Assembly: GCA_030704615.1 (NCBI GenBank)
Contig: JAKLZA010000354.1
Location: 1 to 37,771 of the forward strand
DNA: 37,771 bases
DNA from: Takakia lepidozioides
Lineage: Eukaryota; Streptophyta; Takakiopsida; Takakiales; Takakiaceae
Reading direction: 5' to 3'
Program-made: the position numbers and the translations under genes
Notes under the pieces: generated by a model
Told to the model about the DNA's origin: nothing
Database searches by the model: none
Seen by the model: the letters and a program-made list of their open reading frames with translations, nothing else
Shown: one piece after another, positions 22,209 to 34,000 of the stretch
Numbering within the stretch: position 1 is the stretch's first letter
How the letters are laid out: every line of letters starts with the position of its first letter

Positions 22209-23922
22209 TCACTGGTCCCCTGGATCCATATTCAGAAGAGTGTCAACCTCCTGGGGGCTCAACCCTGGTGCATGTATGAAGTGATGAGTTGTGGAATTAC
22301 AACGGAGTCTCTTTAGGTACACGTAGTACAAATGCTTGCAAGGGTAGTATGATGCCCCCTTGTTCGCCATGATCTGGAAGTCGGTGCAATTGCAGGTGGG
22401 TAATTCTGAAATGGTGATGGTGTACACCTCATTGCGAACAGCTGAGCCCGCCGTGGCCATTTGATACACACGCCCGAATCCTGGTGGGGGCACTTCTGTC
22501 GAGCTCTGGATTGTACAGTTCATCCGAAGTGCATTCCCCATCCTTGTCTCGTTCACTTTTGAGGGAGGTCGCCGCCTCTTCGGTTTCCCCCAACGGTGTG
22601 TAGGATGCTTAGAGCTGTCGTGTCCCATTGTTCTTGCTCTCACAGGGGTCGGTGGTGGAGGCTGTGGAAGCGGAAATGGTTCTCTGGGGACGTCAGTGCG
22701 CTGCACCATCCGAAATCCTGCGACGGTAAGGGCGTCGGCCTCAACCTGACTCAGATCGCAGCCTGGTTCCACCGGCCACACCGGGGGAGCCTCTGGCATT
22801 GTTTGTATGCCGTACTTGGGCTTTCCATACACGCAAGTCATAATGTCATGCCTGCAGAACCAGAACTGGGTGGTTGTCGCCTCCGCAAACTTTGCATGGA
22901 CAAATCTTCCTGTAAAAGTAGGAGCAGGGACAGCCCCATCTGGATTCCTCCTTATCATCTCTAAACAACGTTGCCGTGTATCCACACGAATTGCGGAACA
23001 CCTTCCTCGAAACGACGGCTTTGTGCGAGCAATTCTCCACTGTGATGCAGACACAGTCGTCTCCACAATGGCTTGGCCATACTGCATAACAGCGGGCGGA
23101 ATGTGGGGCAAGGGAGTGGTGGGAATTTGTTGCACGAAATCCCCGGTTGAAGGCGACGGCGATCTGGAATTTCTTGGGCTTCCACTGCTGGAAGACACAT
23201 TGTGCGGCAACATGACGGGACCTCGAGGTGCTGTCCAAATGTTCCTGTCGGATCTCCAGGAATCCTCTTCGCACCCGGGTTCCTCTTCTATCCTCCGCCT
23301 GACAGGGCGAGTTCGGACGTCCCCCTCTAGGTGTTCACCTCTGCGGTGCAGAGGCGTCCCTTTGATCTTCTCTCGCAATGTTGTCGCCCATTTCACTGGA
23401 TTCTTGGACCTCGAAGCTGTTCGTACCAACAATTCCTCCCTGTCCGGCCCAAAGCCCCATTGTTTGCCGCTCAGGAACTTGTAGTACGTGGCTTGCTGCA
23501 TGATTGCTCTGTCGATGTCCTCCGTTGTGGCCGTCACTACGTCCACCAGATGTGCGGCAGAAGACGCTCGCCAGGAGGAGTGGACCGATTCTGCCATATT
23601 CGTGTTCGGCATGTCCGTGTCGGAATCCAAGCACCGCTCCTAGAAGGACACAAACAATGGTGAGGGACCAATCGAAATGTCCGTAACAGAAAGACAAATG
23701 AACGAAATTGACAGCAGCCTACCTCCCGCATGTACTGTCCGAACTGTCGATACCGAAAATGCCACCACCCCAACCAGCTGTGCAATGCTCCCAGATTGGT
23801 TGTCTCCACTGCACCTGACGTGTTCCACCAAGCCTCGATGATAGCAAACTTAACCTCCGCGTCATCAAATGTGGGTGCATCCTTCCACGCCGTACAAAGG
23901 ACACGGTGTTCAGCCTGGAATG
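22209..23922 (-). pseudogene. MULE transposase of element D, 3' part (exon 1 end plus exon 2)
   Basis: Exon 1 resumes at 23922 and runs to 23723 (PFQAEHRVLCTAWKDAP ... FGQYMRE). An 83-bp GT-AG intron (GAG/GTAGGC, CTTCTAG/GAG) leads to exon 2, 23639-22209. Exon 2 is open and contains the catalytic-Glu motif (NTNMAESVHSSW), a basic Arg/Lys-rich segment and the SWIM finger (TCNCTDF...CKHLYY). Its product is clearly homologous to the A transposase throughout. On its own this part cannot encode a full enzyme, because the N-terminal two thirds of exon 1 lie beyond element C at 35202-37104. Confidence 0.9.
23913..23922. repeat. Target-site duplication of element C, left copy
   Basis: GCCTGGAATG here is repeated exactly at 35202-35211. 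Deleting one copy together with element C joins the two parts of the D transposase in frame (SSFQA to EHRVLCTAW), which proves it is an insertion duplication. Ten bases fits the 8-11 bp range of MULEs. Confidence 0.93.
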
Positions 23923-23990
23923 GGGAATGCTTGCGCGTGAGCCTGGCCTGTGAGCCTGTGAGCCTGTGAGCCTGGCTAGGCTCACGCCAC
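23923..23990 (+). repeat. Element C left terminal inverted repeat
   Basis: Read inward it begins GGGAATGCTTGCGCGTGAGC, then repeated TGTGAGCC units, then GGCTCACGCCACATCAGC. CGCGTGAGCCTGGC is shared exactly with the right end in inverted orientation; the outermost 10-12 bases are less alike. Confidence 0.8.
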
Positions 23991-24024
23991 ATCAGCAAGC
24001 ATCCACGTGTTCAGGCCCTAATTC

Positions 24025-24135
24025 CGTGCTCCCCCCCCCTATTACCGCGGTTCCGTGCTCTCACCCCTATTACCGTGCTCCCCCCCCCCCCTTTTACCTA
24101 TGTCCGTGCTTCCCCCCCCCCCTATGTCCTAATTT
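24025..24135. repeat. Poly-C tract repeats in the left arm of element C
   Basis: Four tracts of up to 13 C are separated by variants of TATTACCGTGCT or TATGTCCGTGCT, forming three to four irregular 30-bp units. The minus strand is therefore G-tract rich and could form a G-quadruplex. The tract lies between the terminus and the 3' end of the accessory gene. Confidence 0.75.
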
Positions 24136-24455
24136 TCTATCCCTCTTTACTGCCCCCACATGAATATTCCTTGTGGCCGAGAACAATGGCAGGTTTGCGG
24201 TTGAATTTTGTGGGAGATCCTGACTTTGGAATGAGGAGATCGCCCACTACAGAACTGAATCTGAAAAGAAAAAATGTTTTTTTGGCAAAGCAGTACATTC
24301 ACTCCAACACACAAACATTTTTCAATTCCGCACTCCGAAGAAATACCGTAGGCAATCCCTAACTGTACTTACGGGAACGCGCAGAGAACTTGAAAAACAG
24401 TATGGGATGGAAGCAAAGCCAAAACACAATTTATTCAGCCTCAGTACTTGAACCG

Positions 24456-27400
24456 TCAAGAAATATTGGAGGTTTCAGAGGAACCACTGCCAGAGTTAAT
24501 AGCAATATCATCTATGAATACAGCAGCACATACATGACGTTTTTTTTTTCCACGACCTTTATGGAGATGCGAATACAGTGTTTGTTCGGATAACACCCGT
24601 GCGCAAGCTTCCGCGTAAACCGGCAAGCGGTTGGATCTAGGGGGACTCGGGGACATGTAGTATCCTTGGAATCCGAAAGGTGTCTGCTGATTCAATGACT
24701 GGTGCAGAACTCTGGAAAGGAACAAGAGAAATGGTGGCAGATGTTAACATCCAGATATAGACAATGTTACGCAATTTTTTCGAACGGGAACGACACAAGG
24801 AAATGCCACATATTTTGAACGACTACAGAAGAACTTACTCACACTCAAAATCGGAGTCAACGTCCAGATCCTCGTCAGGCGCTTCGGGCTCCTCCAGAAG
24901 TCCCTCTTTGGATGGGGTAGAAGTAGTGTCCGACTCAAGCTGACGAAGCTCGCTCGAGAAGAGCTCCGTATCAGCTTCCATGCCGAAGAAGTGCCTTCCG
25001 GCGCTCTTGCAAGCATGAAAACATGCTCCTGCAAATCCAAGAAGAACGAGAAATGAAAACAGGGTTTCCCTAAGGTTACTGCCCATATGTCAATCACAAT
25101 GTAAAGTGCCCCACCTGTGCCCATAGACAAGTCGACCACTCGTCCACCATGACGGCTGCATGTCTCCACCAAAGTCTGCATGAAAGCTGGAGATTTCTCC
25201 CGTGCACCTCTCCAAGGGACACCAATCGACCTTTTCATAGTTCGACCCGAGTCCACGTAATTGAAGAGAACATCATCCTCCATAGGCTCGCAGGTGGGGT
25301 CAATATGAGCTGCAAGGTCCCTCATCTGGAACTCAGCAACACCAGGAGGAAGAGTGTCCTTCCGCCTCACCAGGCACAAAGCTTCGAACACCCGTGTCTG
25401 TCAACAATGAGGAAGAGAGCATGAGACAGAAGGCATAACCCAGCATTTTTATTTACCGAAAAAACAACGAAACATGAATTGAAAGGAACCAACTCACTTT
25501 CTGCCCCGGGAACTCGCCCTTCGTAAGAGGCAGAGTATTGATGCATGTCCAAGTTTTGATGACACGAAACCCGGAGGCTTTCATGTAGCTGAAAAGAGTT
25601 CTTCGAGCCGACATGTCCTTTGACTGCATGAGAAGAAGAGCCCCCGAGTCCGAAAGGAATTTGTTGCTGAACGAGAAAGCCCACTGCCAATAACGAGAAT
25701 CCGATTTGTTCCAAGTCGGGGTCGAATTGGAAGGGAACACATCAGGGACGGGATAACCGTCAGGAATGTCCAGCACCACAAGGTCAGTCGCGTATGCCTG
25801 CTGAACTCCATTCACCCATTCCGGTTTTTTTGTCACCTACAGGGAAAAACAGGAGACAGTGTAAGAAGCCCAATCCAAATCGAGCAGGAGATCAATCCCC
25901 TGGAAAAGCCACAACAAGATGCCAAAACACAATTATTCATACAACAGTTTAGACACAAGTGTTTACCTGAGTGAGGAACGAAACAAGCATGTCCCATGAT
26001 TTCGAGGGCACCCCTTTGAATGTGGACTTCCTGGACTCCATCATTGCAAGAAAACTTTCATTCAGCACCCTACGATTGAACTGGCCCAAAACCCTGGAGG
26101 GATGTTCTCTCGCCTCGTAAGGCTGCTCCCTCGACTTTGATGTTCTCCTATCCCTCCTTGCGGGAGAAGGCTCTCTGACAGGAACCTCTGACGGTCCCTG
26201 TCCTTGCGGAGCTGCACTTTTCCCCTTCCCCTTAGGATCCCCGACAGTCTTCCCCTTTCGTTTTGGAGTGGCAGTTCTCTCGGGCTCTTTTGCAGCCAGA
26301 GTAGAAATGATTCTGTCCTGAATGTCTTTGTCTGCCAATGGGGCAATCGCTGCGGCATTGTCGTTCAGGTTTCTCAAAACAACTTCATCGAATGGTGTGT
26401 CCTGTTTTGGCAGGTCGAGGTACCACCCACAGTCTCTGAAGTGCGCCCTGCTCCAGTCTCTGGCAATACCAGCCGTGTACATTGTCTTCTCATTGGAGGG
26501 GTCAGCCCATGAATAGATGAAGTCTGGGTCATCGCTAAGGTACTTTCCCGGTATGAGGATATGATACATATACCTAAATCAAACACCAAAAACCCAGACA
26601 GTCAGTCAATCGGAAAATGGAAAAGAACAGACATTCAGAAGAAGATATTGAAATAAAGGAAGGGAACACCTGGTAATCAACTTTTGCTGTCCAGAATCAA
26701 CCTTGCGTTGACGCAATGTTGATTCGAGCAGAAATGGGAAACACCTAGTGGTTACGCTGTATTGATAGAGACAACGACTGACAAGTGCAATACAACATTG
26801 CGTCAACGCAATGTTGTTTTCACACATAGATGAAATGGGGAACAATGCCTGAAAACCACCATCTGACTATGTACTGCTATGGATATTCAACATTGCGTTG
26901 GCGCAATGCTGAATTCCTCTGTTGAAACAAACATTGATAATATATCTGATAATCGAAAGTCTCCTACAATTGCATGGAAGTTGGGGGATGCACAGGGACA
27001 TTTCCATCAATCCATACCGCCAAACAACCTTGCGTCAACGCAAGTCTGTTTGTTGGCATAGTGAAAGCTGAAAATAGCATTTGAAATAGACTCCAAACAT
27101 TGTTATGTTCAAGTTGAAAGAATTGGATCTGGATTTGAACTGCCCCAAACCAGAGGAAAAGGTACATAGTCTGCGTCTCATCAACATTGCGTTGACGCAA
27201 GGCTGATTTTCCTGTCCATTCACCCCCATTCACATGCAATAAAACGCTAGTATGGGATACCCAGATATAGGTAAGTGAAACCAGGACCATGGTCAACGCA
27301 ATGTTGCTGGACAGCACATTCAGAGCCCCCAGAGATCCCTCAAAGCCACGCAAATTCGCAAATCTGAAAGTATGACAGAAGATTGCAGATGCATGCCCTT

Positions 27401-30381
27401 CAAGTACCACAATTGAGTAAGGAGATCACACCTGTACAACACTCGTTTCATTGCTTGCTCGCTGTTCAGCTGGTTTTTGAACTCGTACGATCTGGAGATT
27501 CCTTTGTCTTTTTCAAACTCCCTGAAGAAGCAATTGTTCCAGACAGCGAGCTTCCACCTCCTGATATAGGCCTCCAGTGTGATCCGGGGGCAAGCCATCT
27601 GGATTTTGTAGTCTGCCATCGACTCAGCAAGTGCAGCCACTGCACGTTTTTCTAACTGCATCAAGAAAGCTTGTAAGACATTTGGAGAGGTTGGGAGCGG
27701 AATTACGGAGCAACACACATGTCTGAAAATGGTTTGGTGGTATCCTTACCTGGCTCCAAAATGTGGCTTTGTGTAGCCACTGGTCGAATGTCTGGTCGCT
27801 TACAACTTTTATTGCTTGTGTCTTCGGGTCTCTCTCTGGAGTTGGAAACATATTCGTGTCTCTCACAAGAGGATCCGAGTTCCATATCTCCAACCACCTG
27901 ATTTTCGTTGCATTGTCCACCATTGAAATGGAAAGGCGATGTAGTTTCTCCTGAGTCATTTCTGGCTTGGAGCCAAACTTGTCATAGTGCACTTTCACCT
28001 GCTCCAGAAATTCTGTGCCAAGCCCTGGATCTGCTATCCTGATTTGTTTGTCGAATGCACTCATGAGATTCTTCCTTTGATTATTCATCTCGAACTTCAT
28101 CGTGTCCTCAAGCCCAGATGCAGACCGCTGCTCTTCAGTGTGGGAATCATAGTACTCAGCTTTCGCCTTCAAGCCAGTTTCTGCTATTTCTTGCTGCATA
28201 CATTGCAGGTAAAAAGAATGAAACACTGTCAGTACTTGTGAGAAAATAGTAACAACAGGTAGTGTCAAGAAGCTTGCAGTGTCAAAAAGCAAGCAGTGTC
28301 AAGAAGCTTACAGTGTACATGTAGTCAAGGAAAGCCTCTCTTGTCAAGCTATACCATGTGCTTGTCTTCTTCTCAGCACACCTCTTCATCTGCTGTGGAC
28401 TAAGCACGTTTGTGAATGACTCCAGTGGCATCAGCCCTACCTTCTGGATGCGGAATAGAGTGTGGCACAGATTGGTGGTCACATGAGATGTTTCGTTGGA
28501 CCTGGAAAAACCGTCAACTCATAAGATGATTTCTAATTGTCGAAACGAGGAACAGACACAAAGATGGAGACTTACTTATTTATGTCGTGCATGGCTGTCA
28601 AGAGCTGCGTGACATGCCCTTTGTGATCCAGAACCATGGAAACCACGCTCCAGTGCCATTCGATGTCGTCAGAGTGCATGCTTGAAATGTAATCCATCCA
28701 GGCAAGCAGTCTGTGGTTCCCATCCCAGACAAAAAACATCTTCCCCATGAATGCTTTTGTGGAGGTCTTCTTCGACAGCTTGAACTCGAACTCCCTGTTC
28801 ACATCCCGCCAGCATTCATCCCAACTTTGCTCAATGTCCTCTGTTACAAGACACTCCTCTCCTTTTGTGTTCATAGTGGATACGTAGAACACTGCTGATC
28901 CCTTCACATAGCCGTGAACAAAGTCGTTCTTCAACTTTGTTATATCATTCCTCAATGCCGGTCGAACAGCGGGCATGGAGATCATCCTGCAAAGCGGAAT
29001 GACCAGGTTTCCGCCGGGAACCTCCATCGACAGAATCACCTTCGACGAGTTCACTTTTTGCCCACCCATTATCTCCTCGGCCTTGTCTTCATAGTGTCCC
29101 TCCAGTGACTCTTCATCACCTTCACCTTCTGAAGCGGCCAAATCTTCCCCCTCGGCTTTCCTTTTTCTTTTCCTCTGCACAGAATTAATAATCTGTGAGT
29201 GTGAGATTGAGCTCCCATGCATCAACCTTGCTTTGACGCAAGGTTGATTGATGGGGAAGTAACTTAGACTGAAAGGCATACAGGAAAGACGTTTGGACCC
29301 AAATTATGTTTTGCGTTGACGCAGGGTTCTTTTGGGAGCCTCGAAGAATGAACTTTCCCTACCTTACAGTGAGGAGAGTGGGATATCGGACGCATCCATT
29401 GTGCAAAGCTATCATGAAAACCAGCCTTGCGTCAACGCAAGGTTGATTCCTGTGCAGCCTCTGTTGGTTTCACTACAAGCTCTAAACATACAATATGCAG
29501 GTTGGGATCAACCTTGCGTTGACGCAAGGTTGATTGCGAGCTGTCTTATCGGGGTTCAGCAAAGCAAAAATGTACAGTAAATGGAGACTCCTGTCTCTGC
29601 TTCGTCTTTGAAATCCATGATGCGTCGGAAGCATCCATGTCTCTCTACCTTGATTGTAGTGCAGTTTCTACACTGTTTAAAGCCCAGCAAAAAAGCATTG
29701 AGGTCGACTTCAACCTTGCGTTGACGCAAGGTTGATGTCCACCTCAATGCTTAGCATGAAACAGTACAGATTGTGGTGCAGTATCTGCACTGATTTGAGC
29801 CCAGCAAATACACTTTGGAGGTCGACTTCAACCTTGCGTTGACGCAAGGTTGATGTCGTCCTCAATGCTTAGCATGAAACAGAGAGAGAAAAAGACAGAA
29901 ACAGAGAGAGAAAAAGAAAGTTCGTAGCTACCTGGGGTTTCTGCTTTGCACTTGATGATGCTCCTGTCGCGTTCAATTTTTCCATGCGGTCTTCAGGTAG
30001 CATGCTTCCAAGGAGGTCGCGATGGTGCGAAACAGGGGCAGACGGCCGCGTTCCTACGTCCGTTTGTTCTCCCTGGTCTTTGAAGGCCAGGTTCTGTACA
30101 CTCACTGCTTCCTCCCGAGCCCAACTTACTTCCTCCTCATCCCCTCCTTCGATTGCAGGTTGCTCGTCTGTCGCCTCCTGGATCACTTCAAGACCTTCCT
30201 CTCCACACTGCGGTTGCCGTATCCTCTTTTGCCCTTCCTCTTCCTCATCTCGCGGGGTTTCTTCTCCCATTCTAAGCTCCCGTCTCGCCTTTCTCATCCT
30301 CTCCTTAGCGCGTGCCCTTTCCTTGTTTGACGTGAAATACAGTGTTCTTCGACGCCTGCTTCTCCCTCGAAGTAGGGACAC
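24456..30381 (-). CDS. ParB-like / amino-methyltransferase-like accessory protein (element C), 10 exons
   Basis: Exons, 5' to 3': about 30381-29932, 29174-28576, 28501-28312, 28193-27750, 27655-27432, 26573-25967, 25836-25498, 25397-25115, 25028-24839, 24711-24456. All introns are GT-AG and every phase matches, giving about 1,193 codons. Order of parts: basic/acidic N-terminus; ParB/sulfiredoxin-like segment (about residues 195-320) with DGNHR at about 301-305; a helical middle part with no recognised family; a Lys/Pro-rich linker; then a methyltransferase-like domain with LDIPDG (about 861) at the motif IV position, FLSDSGALLLM, SPAFMQTLVETCSRHGG, VVDLSMGTGG (about 1036-1046) and GRHFFGMEADTELF. 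That is the motif order of beta-class N4/N6 amino-methyltransferases; SAM binding is likely. LDIPDG lacks the usual DPP[YFW], so activity is uncertain. The start is unclear: no ATG precedes exon 1 in frame, and the first in-frame ATG is at 30297. Confidence 0.82.
26698..27305. repeat. Palindrome set within intron 5 of the element C accessory gene
   Basis: Six copies of the C-family inverted repeat (arms CAACCTTGCGT / ACGCAAGGTTG around TG or CA, here often with CATTG arms) are centred near 26709, 26804, 26899, 27036, 27193 and 27294 (the last a half-site). The steps are 95, 95, 137, 157 and 101 bp. The 858-bp intron is unusually long for this gene, apparently because it holds these motifs. 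Confidence 0.8.
29223..29852. repeat. Palindrome set within intron 1 of the element C accessory gene
   Basis: Six copies with 11-bp arms CAACCTTGCGT / ACGCAAGGTTG are centred near 29234, 29317, 29433, 29520, 29722 and 29840. The last two lie in a local duplication of about 118 bp (GGTCGACTTCAACC...CCTCAATGCTTAGCATGAA). The arms are nearly perfect, in contrast to the decayed copies in C's right arm. Intron 1 is 757 bp. Confidence 0.85.
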
Positions 30382-31042
30382 CGTCTCTGCGGAATCCAGG
30401 GTTGCAAAGAAAATGAGTTACTCAGGAAAAACGAACACTATCTGAGGTTCATCGCGGGGCCTTCAACGCCAAGATGTTCGCTCGGACCGTTCAGTGCGCC
30501 ACCGACTCAATCCACATGCATGGCGAACACGTGTCTATGTAGTCGTTATGTAAAACGGCCGGAATTATTGAAACATCATCCTTCCAAAAATGTAATCGGG
30601 GTATCTCTACCCCTATGTTTAACGGCGGAGATCAATGAATCATCATCCTTACAAAATTCGTTGGGGTCTAACCCTATGTATAACGGCAGATATCATTCAA
30701 ACATCATCCATCCAAAAATCGTTAGGGTGTAATCGACTCTCATCTGAAAAAATTCATTGTTGGGTAATTTAGGGTGGAATGTTCCAGAGGAATGAGAATT
30801 ATATTCAGTTGTGCAGCGGTGCAGTCGCCGTCAAAATTTAATGGAAATGGGCATCTCTTCTGGCCTCCCTGACATGACAACGACATTGGCGGCTCTGTCA
30901 GTGAATCTGTCAGCTATTGCACTGGTGGGGCAATTCTGAGAGAACAATTGTGTATGAGGACGCCAAAACTCCACTCTCACACAACCTGCATTCAGAAGCA
31001 CCATCGGACTTTGAACTGTACTTTCTGTAGCAACATCGACAT
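30382..31042. promoter_or_regulatory. Divergent promoter region of element C with a 61-67-bp tandem repeat
   Basis: This stretch separates the two divergent genes. From about 30551 to 30735 it holds three tandem units of 61-67 bp (shared CATCATCCTTCCAAAAATxxxTxGGGG and CCTATGTxTAACGGC), starting near 30574, 30641 and 30702. None of the C palindromes occurs here, unlike the equivalent region of element A. The real 5' end of the accessory gene, possibly with a further exon, must lie here. Confidence 0.5.
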
Positions 31043-34000
31043 ATGGCTTCCCAGGCTGTGGGCTCCCTTGACGCGGACTTCTTCAGTGACGACCACCCTG
31101 TTCCATTTTCTTACGAGGTGGAAGATGATGGTTTTGCGGTGGTTCATGAACTCGTCCTCGCAACGCAGTTTCGGTTGGAAAATGGTAGTCTATTCCTTCA
31201 GAGGGAAGTGTACGATGCCAATGGAAAACTGCTCAAGTACGCATTCCAGAAACCATCGCAAACTGCACCAACCACGCAATGGAGAGTGCCTCCAGGCAGA
31301 TACAGGGTGCTCAGTGCTCCTCTGAGACAGTCTGCAGGATCGTTCGTAACTCCTGGCACGGCAGCATCAGTGGCCCAGGAGAAGACACCAGTGGTTGTGA
31401 AGAAGGAGGCGACTGCCGTTAACACTGTAGTTGACCTTTCGGACTCATCCTCCGATGACACATGTGCAATTCCGCCTGTGGATCAGCCATGTCCACATGT
31501 AGAACCAGATGTGGAGGAGATCTCCAGTGTCATTCCTAAATTGAAAGCGATGGGTGGGATGGCAGGATTCAAGAGTGAGTTGAGGGGGATAGACTGGAGC
31601 ACTTTCAATATTGAAAGGGTGGCATTCTTGCCGGAATCGTTTGATGGTAATACTGTTTTTGAGCTGCCTCCTCCTGGTCGCGTGGGGGGGATTTCCAGTC
31701 TCCTGGAAGGAATGGACAAAAAGCACGATGGGCACCCTTGGTGCCGCACAAAAACATCCAATATTCACAACAACGACAACCTCATATTCAGGCGAACAGT
31801 CTGTAATGGGCACCTGAAATGCGAGAACATGAAATGCAGACACTTCGCATTGTCAGGTGTGCAAAACCAAAGCGAATGGGATGGAGTCAGTGAGAATCCA
31901 TTCAAGCCTGGGGTAACACCACCATACAGTAACACTTTTGTGTGCAAGTTCTGTAGGGTACCACCTTGCTGCCTTGCTTTGTGTGGCGCCAGAATGTATT
32001 ATGTGGTGCATCGATTCAAAAACCTGACTAGAGCCTGTGTCCATTTCGGTTTTCACAACCACCCTGTGTCCAAGGGGGATTATAGGGAGAGCGTTGACAC
32101 AGTCTCTCGTCTGATAAGGCAAGAGTTGGATACCAATCCAACTGGCACCACATCTGCAATTGCCATGGGGGCGAGCAAGTCCTTTCTGGAAAGCCGTATT
32201 CTGTGTGCATCAAATTCGGTTGGAGGAATGCTGGAAGGACCAGCTTTGGACACTGTTATGGACCATTTCTCTGCTTTGACTTCTCCAAACATTAGGAATC
32301 AGGTGAACGCTTTAAGAATGGGCTCTGGGAGCCGAGGTTATATGGACAATATTATGGATTTGAAGAAAAGGAGCATGTACGACTACATCCAAGACAGCGT
32401 TTTCCCGGGACAAGGAGCCAGGAAAGTGTTCTTGTTCAAAATGTCCACAAAAGGTGAGGGCAGCGGGGTCAGCCTGGTTAAACGTATGCAGAAGGGTGGC
32501 GATCTTGGCAACTGCTTCCTTATGTTCGATCATGTCAAGAGAGTTAAAGACTGGACCACAATGGCATGTCATGTTTACGACCCTGTGTACCAGCGGGTCA
32601 TGACAATTGCAGTGTGTGACATGCAGTCAGAGGACACAGATTCACAGCAGCTCATGTGGGAAGCTCTCATTCGTGTTATGGCCTCCAATGGTCTCCCATC
32701 TCCCAATTTCGTTGGTTTCATGGCCGATAGTGCTCAAGCTAACTTCAACGCTGTCCGCATTGTGTTCGGGTCGGGAGATCCAAAAGTGCCAATGCCTGGA
32801 AGAGAACGTACGTGTCTTTTCCATTGGACACAATCCCTCGACAAACACACAAAGACGTACATCAAGCCAGATATGCAGAGTATGCATCGTCAACTGTGCA
32901 AACAGTACAAAGACGCCAAAACTATGGGGGAAGCGAATACATTGTTCCAGACAATTCGTGCCTGGTGGTACTCATCTGGAGCGGCATCGGAGGACAGCAT
33001 GAGGGCACTGCAAGACTGGTTCGCATTTTGGCACTTCCGTTACCGACAGTGGGGAGCGGCCATGACAACGGTGAGTGGTTTGCATTCAAAAGTTTGTTTG
33101 GGTGCTTCCAATATATCTTTCAGGGTCCAACTCTAATATGGGCTTTGTGTTTTTTTGCCTTGCAGCATATGTCCATTGAGGAGATGGCGGACATGCCTTC
33201 TTGCAATCTTGCGGAGACAGTGCACAATGCCTGGTTGCAGCAATCCGGCAAAAAAGGGAGAGATTTGTATGCAGCGACGGCCGATGACCTTATTCGTGCT
33301 CTACAGCAGCAAACCAGATACAGGTCATTCTTGAGGGGTGGCCTTGGTGGCAAAGGTCCGGACAGGAGCGAGTTGATGTTGCGGGCAGCTGGAAGATCAG
33401 GGGATCCTAGCAAAATAGCGCGGGCAGTGAGCATATGTGCAGATGGCACCCCTCTCGTGGGAAGAGTTCCCCATCTGGAAGGCGAAGAGAGATTCGGGTC
33501 TTGCAAACGGAAATTGGACACCCCTCCGGGATCGGATGCAGATTCCCATAGGGCGGACAGGGTCAACTTCTCGACGCCACGTGTTCCCTTGGATCAGAGA
33601 TGGAATTGCGGAACATCCACAGGTGAGGGCTACTCTGCCCCAGACCGGACCCCTGCATCAAGCACTGTCACTGCAATGGTTGAAGACCAGAACGTGGTGT
33701 CGCATATAATCGAGTCTGAGGGCTTGGACGATGTTTGGCATATAGAACGCACAAGTGCTGGATCGCGTGTGAAATGCGCGGCGATCAGGGCCACCAATCA
33801 TGAAAAATGTACATCATTAATATCCAGAGGGAAAGAACGCACTGCAGCTCCTACATTCACGGGTTTGTTTCTCCCTTACGGACAAGGCGAGGCAAAGAAC
33901 CACAAGTTTTGGTTCTGCGCTGACGATTGTGGGAGATGTGTGCATGGGACAGTGAGGCCTTCCGTGGTAAGGAAGCCTACTCCACCAACCGTGTGGCCTG

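Noticed and set aside
24456-30381. KDZ/Zisupton-type or TET/JBP-associated transposon
   Set aside because: The transposase has MULE hallmarks (N-x-x-E-S catalytic Glu context, C-terminal SWIM finger, 10-bp target duplication), and no TET/JBP dioxygenase motif (HxD...H) was seen.
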